From Ottelia alismoides (Eukaryota; Streptophyta; Magnoliopsida; Alismatales; Hydrocharitaceae): DNA of 64,000 nt. Every line of letters starts with the position of its first letter. Positions within the stretch are counted from its first letter, which is position 1. This document shows, in pieces, positions 11,245 through 23,900 of this stretch. The notes under the pieces were generated by a model, which was given only the letters and a program-made list of their open reading frames with translations, did not search any database and was not told the origin of the DNA. Position numbers and translations under genes: made by a program. The stretch spans positions 992,001-1,056,000 of the forward strand of contig JAZKJV010007251.1 in NCBI GenBank assembly GCA_037367405.1, written 5' to 3'.

Positions 11245-12616
11245 CTAAAATGAAATGCAAGAGCAAAATGAGATTGGGTTCCATACCAAGGTCATGAACA
11301 AAAGCTGAAAATGGAGCTTAACTCGACCTTTGGATTAATTATGTGGCAGAACCTTATGGGGATCTGAACTTAAGACCTAACAGACTTCAAGTTTCACAAG
11401 TCTTTTATTCAAGACACCTCAACAGTCTCGTCAGAACAAATCCTCAAACGCAAATTTCTGATGACTATGATTCTTACTTGTACTATGTAAGTGTAAAATA
11501 GCTCTCCACATCAGAAATGGCTATGAAGCAGCCTCCTCTAACAAGGTAACTCAAATAACCCGGTCCAGTAACTCTTTCCTCGAGGAGCGGGGTATTCCCT
11601 TCTAAGTTCAAGTGCGACAAGCTCAAGAGGAGGGGGTAGAGAAAAGAATGGATGGTAGCTAGTGTAGCTACCTATCCCGGGATGCGTGACCAGTGTAGCC
11701 AAGTCATCCAGCTGCAGACTTCTTGCTAATATACATACTCCGATAGGTATTTATTTTCACTTAGACCTGTCTGATTTTTTTTGAGTTTTTGCATTTTTTT
11801 CTTTTTTTCTCTTTTTTTTTGAACTATATACAAGGTGTAGCATGTACATCAGGAGTTTTTCCTCTTGAGCCAGTAGATTATCCCTCTTTTGAAGCATTAT
11901 TGCAACCCACAGCATCCCGTCCTTAAATGTCAACATCACAAGACTAGGTTGAGATGCACTACCCTTCCTAGAGGAGGACGGATGTTTCCACCCGTGTGCT
12001 ACTCCAAGATAAAGGATTCTACCTCCTCACCACCTCATCAATGAAGAGCTACGTGCATTGTGCTTGTCCAAGTTAGATCATTATCTAAAAGAATCATGCG
12101 TGTGCACGAGATATTCTACTTAGACTAATCAAGATGACATGTGAACATAGACTTGTGGACTCAAAGAATTAAGTCACTTGACCTGAGAAATCTTAACTCC
12201 AGTTCCTATAAGGTTCCTCTGAAATTAGGTGGATTAATGTCAAATCAAGTCCTTCCTCAACATCTACTCATAACTTGGTTCAGAACCCACTAGCTTTTCA
12301 CCTTGTATATGCAAGATATGCAGATGAGATGCAGATGACATGCTATGTAGATGAATTAAATGAAATACACTCTTTTTTTTGAATGCAAGGATGATATGCA
12401 AGAGTAAATAAGAAGCCTATTTTTTGTTTTTTTGTTTTATTTTTGTTTTTGTTTTTTTTCAAAAATTTGGTAAACCTCCTATGTTACAACAAATTTTCAA
12501 GAGTTTTATAAGTGTTATACAAATTTTACAAGTGTTATACAAAATACAATTTTTTTTTTCAATTTTACCCACCCGTAATTATTGCAAAATATATAGAAAA
12601 ATACAGGAAAATACGC
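11245..12616 (-). other. 3' non-coding region of element B
   Basis: Collinear with 1634-3012 of element A and related to 36476-36920 of F. No coding similarity seen. Confidence 0.6.
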
Positions 12617-12736
12617 AAAAGTACAAGCTATGGGTAAAGTATATATGTAATATATACACACCCCCTATACTTATTGTGTGCTATGTCCTCAAAGCACGAA
12701 AAGTGAGGAAAAAGACATAGCTCGTGCTAAGCGTAG
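12617..12736 (-). other. Terminal long hairpin plus alternative-pairing block (element B)
   Basis: Same layout as 3013-3132. The distal block reads CCATAGCTTGTACTTTT on the minus strand. It has one change inside the pairing core (C to T), so alternative pairing is weaker here. Confidence 0.65.
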
Positions 12737-12779
12737 GAAAGCTAAAATAACAAAAATGTATAGAAGATGCTCCGCCCCC

Positions 12780-12810
12780 CTATACTTAGGCTCTGGCAGC
12801 CTAAGTGTAG
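12780..12810 (-). other. Array stem-loop (element B)
   Basis: Minus-strand arms CTACACTTAGGC and GCCTAAGTATAG followed by G6, giving an exact AAGTATAGGGGG. Confidence 0.72.
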
Positions 12811-12886
12811 AAGAAGATCAAAAATGGGGCGAGCGAGGTTAAGAGGGGAAATGGAGGAGTATATACACGACGGGCATCGGTCCCCC

Positions 12887-12917
12887 CTATACTTAGGCTA
12901 TGGTCAGCCTATGTATA
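12887..12917 (-). other. Array stem-loop (element B)
   Basis: Minus-strand arms ATACATAGGCT and AGCCTAAGTATAG with one mismatch, followed by G6. The PPT-like string is exact. Confidence 0.7.
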
Positions 12918-12996
12918 AGACATGAGTGAGTATGAGGACCGATGTGATCTGGAGGATGTACAATGAATAGTGAATAGACTCGGGTCACTCTCCCCC

Positions 12997-13028
12997 CTAT
13001 ACTTAGGATCTGGTTATCCTAAGTATAG
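12997..13028 (-). other. Array stem-loop nearest the ORF (element B)
   Basis: Minus-strand arms CTATACTTAGGAT and GATCCTAAGTATAG followed by G6. It matches the unit at 3391-3422 in A. Confidence 0.76.
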
Positions 13029-13122
13029 TCATGAGATGATATGGAATCGGGGCGAGTGATTCAAATCACTGGGGAGGGAGGGAGAGAATGTATGTACAAG
13101 AAAGAGTGCGAATATACAAGGA

Positions 13123-15560
13123 TTAAGAAGGTTTGTGACGAACCTTCTTGCGAACGAGCGGAGGTGCATAATATACATATGTGTCGCAGTCGGAATCGTC
13201 CTCAGATGAATAATAGTGAGGTGTAGGGATCATCCAATGAGGATCGACACATGGTTGCTTGCTTAGATATGGTTTCCGAACAACCGAACTGAGCTCTCTA
13301 ATATAAATCACCTTATCCGGACCAGATGAGGACTCCTCAGAAAATTCCTTCTCTGGTTTGTTGAAAGAGACTTTCTTAGTCGGTTTTCTACAACCTGAAT
13401 CATTGAGAGCGAGATGAGAGCGACACGCCTTGAGAGGTTTGGGAGAACATCTCGAGGAATCAATTCTCGACTTCCTCTCACTAGATAGCCGACTAGAAGA
13501 GGGAGCAAATGTGTTTTTATGTGGAGTCAATTTAGTCTTGGGTTCCTCATCAGACGAGTCACCACATAGATTAACATATTCCTGAAGGGTCAACACGCGT
13601 CTCGAGAAAGTGCTAGTGATCTCAGTTGGCTTGGCATTATTAGTCTCTTGTGTAGGATCATCGAAATGATCAAAACAGTCAGCAAAAATCATATACGACT
13701 CAATGTCTGCTTCTGGTCATTAGTCCTCCTTAGAAGTTGTCACGGTGGTGGTGCTAGCAGTTGAGGAGGTGTGGGGAGTCTCTGAACCAACGGTCGTACG
13801 GACAATCGGTCTCTCAGGTGTAGTAGAGAGGTGGGACTCATTTTCCTCTCGATGGTCATGACTGTCAGCGGATGTGCGGGTCACCTTAGAGTAAAGTGTA
13901 TCAAAGAGTGGGTGAGGTCTAAGTGCTCCCAATGCTGAAAAATCGATCTCCCAAGTCTCGCAATCTATAGTCGCCATAGCCAAGGCTAAGAATGGCTTCC
14001 CTAGAATAATCGGAGACTGGGAAAACTCTCCTCGGTGCTCAATGTCAATGATCGTGAAGTCCACCTGGAGTAGAGCACCTTGGAAAGTAACGATGACTGA
14101 AATATTTCCTCTTGGCTGTTTGATGGATCGATCAGCTAGCTGAACGATATCTCTCGACTTCCTAAGTGGCCTGAGTTTGAGCTTGTCAAACACAGAGGTC
14201 AGGAGGATATTTATCGGTGAGTCATCATCGATTCTTGCATGGGTAAATATGGTGTCTTTGATTTCACATTCAACTCGGGGCAACCGCTTCACTCTGCGGC
14301 TTTTGGTCTTCATCCCCATCACCAAGGAGGTGGCCATAGACACTATGTGTCTTTCAGTCCTTGTCCTCTTATTGCCCGACCTCTTGGTCATCAATTTACT
14401 TCTCACAAATCGTTTGAGGTCGGGAAAGTGATCTATGGCCTTTATTAAGGGAAGATTAAAAATCAGTTCTTCATCGAGTGCTTCCCTTATGACATGATCC
14501 AATTTTTTTACGTCTTTTTCATTTTCAATTTTTATTTGAATTTTTGGTTTTTCAATTTTTTTGGTGTTTTTGGTGGATGAATGATCAGACTCTAGATTGG
14601 AGGGTAAGTGGTTAGTAGAAGAGGGAGATAGAATGGACTCCAGCTGTACAAACGGTATGGGTTCCCTGATGCTTGCTCGGTTTTCAACATCGGATCTACT
14701 TACTTCCTTTTCCACTTTCATACTCAGGCTGGCAAAAATTGAGTGCAATATGCTTATGACATCTCTCAACTCGTTACCAAATGATTCATTTTTCTCAATA
14801 AGTCTAGAAATGTCATCCTCCAAAATGTTCTCATGACAAATCATGGGAGAGTTCTGCTCAATTGGAGGAGACTGCTGAGATGTTGGGGCCTCATACTCAA
14901 CATACCTATACTCTGGCATGTAATCCTGGGTCGAGTATGGACCATCTGAATGGCAAATATTGGTTGGAGCCTCATATGATGAAACGGGGACTGATGAGTC
15001 TAGCTCATGAGTCCAATCTTGTGAATGTATAGGCTCTCCGAATGTGTGACATGAAGGCTGGTTAATGGTAATTTGATTACTAAAGTCAATCAAGTCTGGG
15101 AAATCATGATGTATATACCTCTCCATTCGGGTTGTTTGATCGACCATGTTATGCCCTAAGGTCAAGTCGGGATGCGTATATGTAAAGTGTTGTATGGTCC
15201 CTACTTGAGGTGAGAATGAAGTATGTGGGGCATATAGTTTTGCCAATCATCTGTCTCAGCAGTGACTTGCTCTTCATTCGATTCTTTAATTCCTGCAATC
15301 TCTCGAGAATAAGGACAGTCAGTCCAAGGTGGAAGTGGATCCGGGGTGTTAGAATATGGAGTAGATGAGAAATGCGAAGAAGTGGAGAAGTCAGTCGAAG
15401 TTCTGACTTCATAATCGGGTTGAGATGGAACCGACCACGGGTAAGGGTCTCCCGTGGTTAGCGGAGGATACATGGAAGATTGAGAAGGCGGGGATGAACG
15501 GTATATGGTCGAGGAGGATTGACCAGAGGTCATAGGGTATGGGGGCCAATATCCCGACAT
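13123..15560 (-). pseudogene. Broken protease-like ORF of element B
   Basis: Better preserved than in A. The start at 15560 (MSGYW) and the end KKVRHKPS at 13123 are both present. Two lesions are seen. One is a 1-bp deletion in a G-run near 15232, where A has one more G. The other is two adjacent in-frame stops at about 13718-13723, where A encodes Ser-Arg. Between them 508 codons stay open and hold the linker (TKRSGNKRTRTERH) and the retropepsin-like region with VQLADRSIK and ILGKPFLA. As in A, the catalytic motif is DDDS, so the loss predates the separation of A and B. Capsid, RT and integrase are absent. Confidence 0.84.
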
Positions 15561-17003
15561 CTTTGAAGAGGAAAGGATGATTGTAAGCAGATTGAGGCAG
15601 AAAAAGTGCAATTATACAGGATAACACACACAGACAGACTCAAAGACAAACGCAAGAGCAAACCCCGAGTTCACACTCAACACGGTGAAGGACTCAAAAC
15701 CGAGTCCGCTTAGTCGGGTTGATTTTAAGTGTGATTTTTCAAGAAAGATAGCAAGGATTTACGCGGCCTATAGGGAAGTCGGCTTAGAGCCGGATGCATC
15801 TTCCCTCTTTAACCTGTTGCCTAAGATACTACCGGTCCTTCCTTTCTTCGCTCCTATCCCAAGTTGATGGATTCAAAGACCATGCCCCTGTCTACCTGCA
15901 AGCAGGCGGAGGCTGACAAGGTCGGAACTTCACCCCAGGGGGTTACTGGCAACTTGTCGCGAAGTACCGCAATTTCGCCCCTATCTACCTGAGACATGTG
16001 GAGGCTACTTGGTACTAGTCAGTGAACCTTAATGAATTCAACTTGTGATATTTGCTAGGATTAGTCAGAACGTGATATGGAAGGCAGGGATTTGGGCTCT
16101 ACCTTAAGGTGTTCACACACACTCAAGTACCCTCACTCAGCCTGAAAACAAGGACGGGGATTAGTCTCCCGCAAATAGATTTTCCAATTTTATTTATTTA
16201 TTTTTTTGGTCAATAATGTTAGCAGTCCCGGTTTTATGTTAAGTAATAACTTGTTAGTCCAACCACACAACACGCCTAACGTCCAGTCCCATTTCCGTTT
16301 AATTTAAGTTTGAAAAACAGAGAGGGAAATCTGGAAAAGCCGATGCAAGAAAAATAATGATGTGTATGCTGAGTAGAGAATACTTACAGTGATCCCTTCA
16401 CTTTTATGTAGGATGCAGAACAGAATTGAGATCTTTTACACTATATGCAAATGCAAATGAGAAAAGTCGCTCCTAGACATGCAATTTTATTAGCGAGTGA
16501 AGAATCGATTATATTTGGCTAAGTCCTACGGTCTAAGTGCGTCTTTTATGTGAAGTGTGGTCCTAAATATTACGAGCATAAGCAAACCCTAGAGTGGCTC
16601 GAGGAGGCACTAGTGCAAGCCTATTCTAAAAATTCAAACCGCACAGCAGACGGGGACACAGTTTCACTATGTTTACACTCGCAAGAACCCAAACGGGAAC
16701 CGCTAGAAATGCATTTTTTTACAAGTTAATAAAAAATGAAAAATCCTTCTGGCGTCTCAACAGCCGACTTGATCCACGAATCATCGGCCTCCGATGTACT
16801 TCGATATGTGTCGACTTCAAGAAAGCCGCTCCAACTCCACCGGGCTCTCGCATAAAAAGATAAAAATGGCAGTGAGAGAGAAAAAATAAATAGAAAAATA
16901 ATTCAAAAAAATAGAATAATTACAAGGTGATTCGGGGATCAGACTACCTGATTGACTGGAAAACATAAATCTAAATTTCTAAAGTGATCCTAAGCCGTTT
17001 GCC
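15561..17003 (-). other. 5' leader of element B
   Basis: Collinear with the leader of A. It keeps the twin stem-loops (15883-15914, 16006-15976), the GTAAGT donor-like site (16387-16382), TTTGCATTTGCATATAG (about 16458-16442) and GGGACTGCTAAC-like sequence near 16225. No ORF is supported. Confidence 0.62.
16382..16387 (-). promoter_or_regulatory. Splice-donor-like GTAAGT (element B leader)
   Basis: Minus strand CACT|GTAAGTATT, about 55 nt downstream of TTTGCATTTGCATATAG, as in A. Confidence 0.45.
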
Positions 17004-17021
17004 TCCCCGGCAATGGTGCCA
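17004..17021 (-). promoter_or_regulatory. Primer-binding site, tRNA-Asp type (element B)
   Basis: Minus strand TGGCACCATTGCCGGGGA, two mismatches from the tRNA-Asp complement, 2 nt from the LTR end at 17024. Confidence 0.9.
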
Positions 17022-17023
17022 TT

Positions 17024-20000
17024 TGACGGGTCGCGGACCTACCCTTTCTAATGTTGTCTGATAGACGAGTGCGTTGCAGTCAGATAGATCCGCATCGATC
17101 AAAAATTAACCGCACGGCTCGATTAATCGTCGAATGAATTTAATTTGCAGTTTTATGTTTGTTTAGCCTGGGCAAGCCCCAGAGTCGACTCAAGGAGGCA
17201 AAGGAACAACTCGGGATCAAGTTAGAGGGATTAGATTGCGGTTTTACAAGTGGAATTTTTTTGATATTTTTTTATGCAATAAAATGCCAAATGCAATGAT
17301 GAATTTGATTAAGTTAACACGAAATTAACCGACTTAGCCAAATTTAATTTTAATATAAAATTAATTCAAATCAGCCAAGTGATATTTTAACTAAGAACCT
17401 AATCCAATACTAAATGCAAAATGTATTTTTTGGTATTTTTCTATTTAAAATGCACTAATGAAAAAATGCAAACCTTTTTTGGGGGGTTTTTATACAATTT
17501 TTCATGCAAATGATATGAAAAAATTATGAAAATTTTACTGGAAGTCAAATATGATGAATTAAACTACACTTATTTTTTTCGAATTTTCTGACACTTTTTG
17601 ATTTTTTTATGAATATTTTATTGAAAACAGAGCGAATGTGGGTATTTAATTCCTAATAAATCCACGAATTTAAATTATCCAGAAATTTATTTATCTCGAA
17701 TAGATATTGTAGTAAAGAATCCATGAGACTTGAAATTTCTAAAAAATATTATTCATGGAATTAATTAAAAATCAACTACAGAAATCGCTCTATAATTTAT
17801 TTTATGCAAAAGACAACTCCGAATTGAACGAAATTTTGGTAGTAATAAAGCACTATTAGATGCATCATTCACAATTTTTCGTAATTTTTAAAGCAACAAA
17901 TAGGCCAGTGCAAATTTCAGAGCGTAAATAGATAAAATATCACTAATTTTTAATCTCTGAATTTTAATAAATAATCGGTTGCTCACAAAAATGCAAATAA
18001 ATAGCCACAAGATAAAGAATTAGATTCTCTACAACGTGCTATTTTTCATTAAAATAAATGATGCTATTTTGAGGTCCAAATTAAAATACAAATGCAGGGG
18101 TGTCTTCGCAATAAAGTGATGAAAGGAAAATATGTCTAAGGACACTTTGGCAATTTGATAAACATGCTGATTATAAAATGCAATTTTCAGAGTGATAATA
18201 AAAATAGGCAATAGACCTCTTCTTGCCTTCAATCCCACGCAAGGAGCAAGGGGCTGGCAACTAGGGCACAATGGGGGCGGCGGCCTAAGGGGTGGACGGC
18301 GGCGGAGGCGTACAGGGGCTGCGGCGGCGTCGGCGTCGATGGCGGCTTAGCAACGAGGGGCGACGGAAGGGCGTGCGGTTGAAGGCTGGGTGGTCGACGG
18401 GATGGAGCAGGCGGCACCCAACCGCGCGTGGAGCGGCGTGGGGCGGCGCCGCGTTGGGTTGTTGCTGTGGCTGAGCGGCAGCGCCAGCCGCTGAGGAGGG
18501 AGGCGCTGTAGGTGGCGGGCCACGCGGAGCTGGGCGGAGCTGCAAGCGTCTTGGCGTAGAAGGGGAGACGGCGGTAGGCCGGTGATGGAGGTCGGGGTGC
18601 TGGCAGTGCGAGGCCGCGACTGCTGGGGAGGTGCGCCGTGGCGCACGCTGGCCGTCGGTGGCGTCACGCTGGGCGCACGCGCGACGAGGAGGGATCGCGC
18701 GGTCAGCGGTGGCTCGGCTAGTCTGATGGTGCAGCTGGGTCGCGTGACTTGCGATGGAAGGAGCGTGGGAGCAAGGCGGTCACGCCAGTGGCCGCGTTCA
18801 GGGGGTTGCGCGCACTGTGCCCGACGCCGGTGGGCTAGGCGATGCTGCACGCGGCTTGCTGGTGGGACAGCCACGCGGTCTGGAGCGAAGGGAGGTGCTG
18901 GTCGAGGACGTGTGACGACGAGGTGCTGCCGTGTCGAGGGCGGCCGCAGGACATGGCTGTGAAGGCCTGGAGGCACAGGGGGTGGCAACCTCGAGGAGGC
19001 GGAGGCCGGGTACTGCTGGCCGATGGCTGTGCAGGATCTGTGCCCTTTTTTTGTTTTTTTTTTCTTTTGCAATTTTTTTATATTTTTTTACAGGAAATAA
19101 TAATGAAAATGAAAAGGTGGAAAGATGGTGATTTGGTGATGATGTTGATGGTGGTGGTGCAAATTTTTTATGTGATTTTCTTTGTAAGCAGGGAAAAATG
19201 TGGAGAAAGAAAATGCAATGATGGTGTGAGAGTTTTATGATGATGAAGAGAATGGTGGTTATAGATGGTGAATGTGGTAATGGTGATATGAATCAATAAG
19301 GAACAAAAATGTTAGATGAAGAAAATTAACAAGGAAAAGTAGAGAGATTTACCTGTGACGCGTGGATTGTGTCGCCTGTGGGGGAGGAGAATATCTTCGA
19401 CTCCGATGATCGTCACTTCAAGGAGATGGAGGCCTCCGAAGCTTGAGCAGCTTCCTACAAAGGATGACTGCGACGAAGTGATTAATACCACCTCGGATCT
19501 CGCTGTAGAGAGGTCGTTGCTTGAGGATGATGTTAGGTCACTGTCACCAACGAGAACACTCCAATCTCGCTCTCTTTTCGTTGGAATACGGAATGGCGGA
19601 TGAAAAACAATGGAGGAGGAGATGGGAATATAAAGAGGAGGAAAGGGAAGTTGAAGAAGAGATGGAGAGAGTGGAGCAGTGGGGAGCTATTGGCTTGGAG
19701 TGGAAGAAAAGTAAGGGGAGAAGAGGTAAAAGGGAGATTAAATAAATAATTAATAAAATATTATAAGTAGGCCACTTAAAATAATTAAAATAGTAATAAC
19801 AAAATAATAATAATAATAAATTAGAAAATAATAAAATAAATCCGAAATTAATAAAATAATAATAATAAAATGGGGTGACACGTGGCGGCTCCAGGAACGG
19901 CCACATGTCGCTCCCAGAAAATTCAAAAATTAAATGTAAAGAAAAATAAAAAAGAAATAACAAAATGGATTAAATCAAAAAGTGGTCAACATGAAAGCTG

Positions 20001-20771
20001 CTCGTCTCGACGAGATGTACAACTTTCGTGAAGGGCCAAAAATCAAATGAAATCATCTATACAAAAATGTATTTTTGGGTGGTACCTTATAGATATAAAA
20101 TACCGCATTTTATCTTTTCTATTTTTTTCTCATTTTTAAAAAAGAGAAAATCAAAATAAAAAATAGAGAGAATATAAAATGAATATTTACAACTTAATCT
20201 CTTTTTTTTGGATTTTTAATAATTAAGAAAATAAAAGATAAAATACAAGGGCATTTTGGTCAATATGTACAATATACAAAAGTGGCCCAAAACTCAAGTT
20301 TTGCATACGAGCTCCGATTTTAATGAAATTGGTCTTGTTTCGAAGGTCTCTGAATGTATATTACTTTAAGAGTGAGTAGACCTAATTCGGAGGCTGTATG
20401 AGAGAGATATGTACATTTTAAGGTTCCTAGTTTCAAACTTGGATTGGGGTTTTATTGGTCAATTTTACAAGTTAGTATTTTTTGATATTTTTCCTTTATT
20501 AGTGTTAGTCATATATACACTATAGAGTTGGTTTTATTGGATTTGGAGTTAATATAAAATAAATACAAATAGGTCAAATGTGGTAAATATACAAGTGATT
20601 TTTACAAGTGAAATTGGCTTCTTATTTTATGCAAATATGAATGCTTAAATGCAGATATTATGCTTGCATGTATGAATGATAATTATGCAATATAAGTAGA
20701 AATATGCCTCTAATTACTCGGGAACAAAGCTCTATTTTCAACTTTTAGAGTGATGAATCGCAGATTCATCA
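17024..20771 (-). repeat. LTR3: 5' LTR of element B
   Basis: 3748 bp, TG at 17024 and CA at 20771, with the terminal palindrome at 20751-20771. The GC-rich block at about 18230-19030 matches the one in LTR2. The right flank is the interrupted 5' LTR of element E. Confidence 0.93.
19877..19909. promoter_or_regulatory. CACGTG/CACATG inverted repeat in LTR3
   Basis: GACACGTGGCGGCTCC, one base, GGAACGGCCACATGTC. The inner part of the stem has mutated; the outer part with the CACGTG/CACATG pair remains. Confidence 0.55.
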
Positions 20772-22532
20772 AGCTTTCATCCCCCTTCAATATATTCGAT
20801 TTGTGCTAACCATCTGTAGGTCGCAACCATCTGGAGCCAACTTATGGAGCTCCTCATACACCATCCTTCCTCGTGCCACTCAGCCCTTTGCTGTGCGAGG
20901 GGTGCCTCTTTCGTCATTCATCACTGACGCTCTTAAGCTCGACCTCTAGTAACTCCGCAAACCGTGAAGCGCTTCACCTCCTCTTCCACCAGTCCCGCAA
21001 TCCGTCATTAGCCGCACCGACCGCCCTCCTCTTCGGTCAAGACTCCATCATCGTCCTCCCTTACTACAACTTTCCTAACCGCCATTACAGCCACGTCCTC
21101 ACCAATGCACTTATCCCACACCACCGGGCTCCGTCGGTCGTGTGTCGACCGATCGAGACCATCCTCACGCCGTGTGTTGGTCGTGGCACCTCCACCCCTC
21201 TTTTCGTGTGTCGGCCGAGGATTTGAGCCTCGCTCCGCCCGACGCGTCGCCTGATCATCCTCTAGATACCGTAGGATCAGGCCTAAGCTGTTGATCCTAC
21301 GATCCTTCACGTGCCACGCGTCCCTTCCCCGAGCCTCGACCCCAGCCTCGAGGCTCGGGTCGACCTAGCCTCCCCTGCGACCTCCATCTACCACAGAGGC
21401 TCGGAGTGATTGAGCCACAACCCCATCTCCCAAGCCTCCTTAAACACGTGTAAGGCACGCGTAGGAGGGTTATTTACAGCCAAGCCCTCCGAGTTTCAAC
21501 AAATCGCAAGAATCCCCCTCAACATTGACGTCATTGTCAAGTGCCTTGCGTGTGACATACTGGGAAATTTGCAAACAAGGCATCGGGAAATTGATTAGTT
21601 GCAGATATACCCCCACCCATGGGTAATTTACGGAAATACCCCCTCTAATTTTGGTGATTTATAGATAATCCCCTCCAGGGATCCATTTTAAGGAGAAATA
21701 AATATTTTTATTACATTTTAGTCCTTGCTATTTCATTTGAGCATATTTTTCTCATTTCATATCTGATTTTAGCACACAATATGTCGTTTCGAAGATATTT
21801 TCATGCTCTCTTAAATTATATATCTCGTGGACATGTCAGAGAATATTTATTGATGATGAATATTTATGGAGCATTTTGATTTATGCAGGCTAGAAATTGA
21901 CATATTTGTGCCATTCTTTATTGAGAAGACCCTTGACTTATTTGCAGGGAATTAAGTGTGAGGATCTGATTTTATTTGAGTCTTTTATATTGATATTGAT
22001 ATTCTTGAGGATTTAATTTTTGCAGGGGATTGCATAGGATTTATTCCTTTAATATTATTATCGACTATTTGAGGAATTAAATCACAGAAATTCTGAGGCT
22101 AAATATCCTGCTTCTAAATTATTATCGATTGATCTATTTACCTAATGCACTAGAACTAATTCAAATATATCTTGAAACTATTTGATATGTGATAGTTTTT
22201 TTAGGATGAATTGATCAATTTATTTAAGGATTGAATTTTATAAAATCACAGATCCTGAGCTCCATCATCTGCTCTATTTAGTTTTCTTCGCATTGCATCA
22301 TCTTCACATTTCTATTCATTTTCTATCATAGAAATTAATCGAATGTTGAACTTATTATTTAATTAATTTAAAACCACGTAACTAAAAATCATTGTTCCCT
22401 ATGTTCGACCTTGGTAGACTTGCCAAGTAAAAATAATCCATAACATTCAAAGATTGTGGTTCTTACTGGATCGAAGATCGTCTTCTATATTACAATTCCT
22501 TATTATTAAAGAGGAGAAATCCGAGTTCAACA
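20772..22532 (+). repeat. Right part of the 5' LTR of element E
   Basis: Homologous to about 57217-58976. For example, the stretches starting CTAACCATCTG and GAGCCTCGACCCCAGCCTC occur in both, and both end in AAATCCGAGTTCA(A/T)CA. It starts at the A/B insertion point. The GC-rich first 700 bp pass into AT-rich sequence. No gene is supported. Confidence 0.88.
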
Positions 22533-22534
22533 AA

Positions 22535-22552
22535 TGGCGTCGTTGCCAAGAA
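22535..22552 (+). promoter_or_regulatory. Primer-binding site of element E, degenerate
   Basis: TGGCGTCGTTGCCAAGAA, four mismatches from the tRNA-Asp complement, 2 nt after the LTR end. Confidence 0.82.
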
Positions 22553-23900
22553 CGACGTATTTTTGGGGTTTTAAATTATTTCTGTACTAAATTTTTGTGA
22601 AAATAATTTCTATGTCATTTTTTCTATTTCTTATGCATTTTATTTTCTTTATTATATTTTGCATATCTCTCTCTCTTAATAGATACTAATGTACTTTCTC
22701 TCTTTGCAGATAGCTCGGAGCGATTTTTAGATATAAATCAAGGATATACGAAGAAGAAGATTGAATTTTAATTTTTGTCAAAGAGAGGTTAGATAGTTTA
22801 ATTTTCTGCATTATATACAGGGTCTTTCTCTCTTTGAACCTTGATAGTTTGTAATAATTCAGACTAGACTCCTCTGTGGTGTGTCGGATCTGTTTCAACC
22901 CCTTTTGTGTGGTTGGGGCCTGACTTGAGTGGCGTAGGAATTAGGCACATATACGCTTGCTCAATTATTCTTGATTATGCTCATAATTCTTAGGCCACAA
23001 TTTCACTAACTATACGTACTGGTATCTCGCTCACCTTAGCCAAATTTTTAATCAATTCTTTCCTGCTAATAAAATAATATGCTTAGGGTGATTTCATCTG
23101 TGCATATCATTTAGTGTAAATTTTAAAAATTCCTTGGATTGCATCCTGCATGAAGAACACGAGGAATCACTATAAGTCTTCTTCTTCTTGCAATGGCTTT
23201 TCGATTTCCCCTCCTCGGTTTTAAAACATAGGAATTAAAGTAATTGGGACTACTCATTTGGTGTGAATTTTTGTTCTCGCCTAAACCTTCAGTGATAACC
23301 TTAATCTAAAACCGAGACTGCTAATCAAGATGTCTGTAAATAATATTGACATAAAATTAATCCTTGTGTCTGGTGGAGAAAAACCCACTCATTGTTTGTA
23401 AGGACAAGATCGCATGCTTAGGATAAAGGAAAAAGGTGAAAATTTTCATTCAGACTACTGTTTTTAGAAACAACTAGCTACTTATCAATGAGAGTTTCGG
23501 GTAGTCATTTTACGGTCCGACTTCCCTTAGCAGAGTGGGTGGTTTAGAGGACACCGTGAAATGCTCCGTCCTCAAGTAACATGGGTAGCCATCTAACTGT
23601 CCGTACTTACACCCATACCGACTTAAAGTAGATGCAACTGGTTGTATGAACCTAGGGCACTCCTTTTTGAAATATTTCGGCACCTAATAGCTCTGCCTAA
23701 TTTTCAAGATTGCTTTGTCATTTCATTAAAATTGAAAAGATAAGCGGTCGAGCCCTGACGTGCCTTTACCAGTGTTGAGTGGGTGAATTGATGAGTTTGA
23801 ATTGCGTTTGTTTTGTGTGAGTATTCTGTACATTTGTACATCCCGTGGATTATCTCCCCTCGATATTTCTCTGTGCTCGAAACTTCTCCTTTCATCCGAG
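22553..23900 (+). other. 5' leader of element E
   Basis: Non-coding. It holds a leader block at 23081-23113 (CTTAGGGTGATTTCATCTG) related to F and D. About 57 nt later the donor position reads ATAAGT rather than GTAAGT (23172-23177). A sequence just before the gag start (GAGTGGGTGAATTGA, about 23776-23790) is shared with F. Confidence 0.55.

Larger units (their letters stand above)
7460..20771 (-). mobile_element. Non-autonomous Athila-like LTR retrotransposon B, tandem with A
   Basis: Read on the minus strand: 5' LTR 17024-20771, primer site 17004-17021, leader, broken protease-like ORF 15560-13123, stem-loop array 13028-12617, PPT 11222-11209, 3' LTR 7460-11208. It is collinear with A throughout, offset about 9.6 kb, with many scattered substitutions and small indels, so both are old. 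Its right end lies inside the 5' LTR of element E: sequence from 20772 resumes homology with about 57217 of the E 3' LTR. If the insertion made a 5-bp duplication, it would be AGCTT (20772-20776) with its partner left of the window. Confidence 0.9.
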
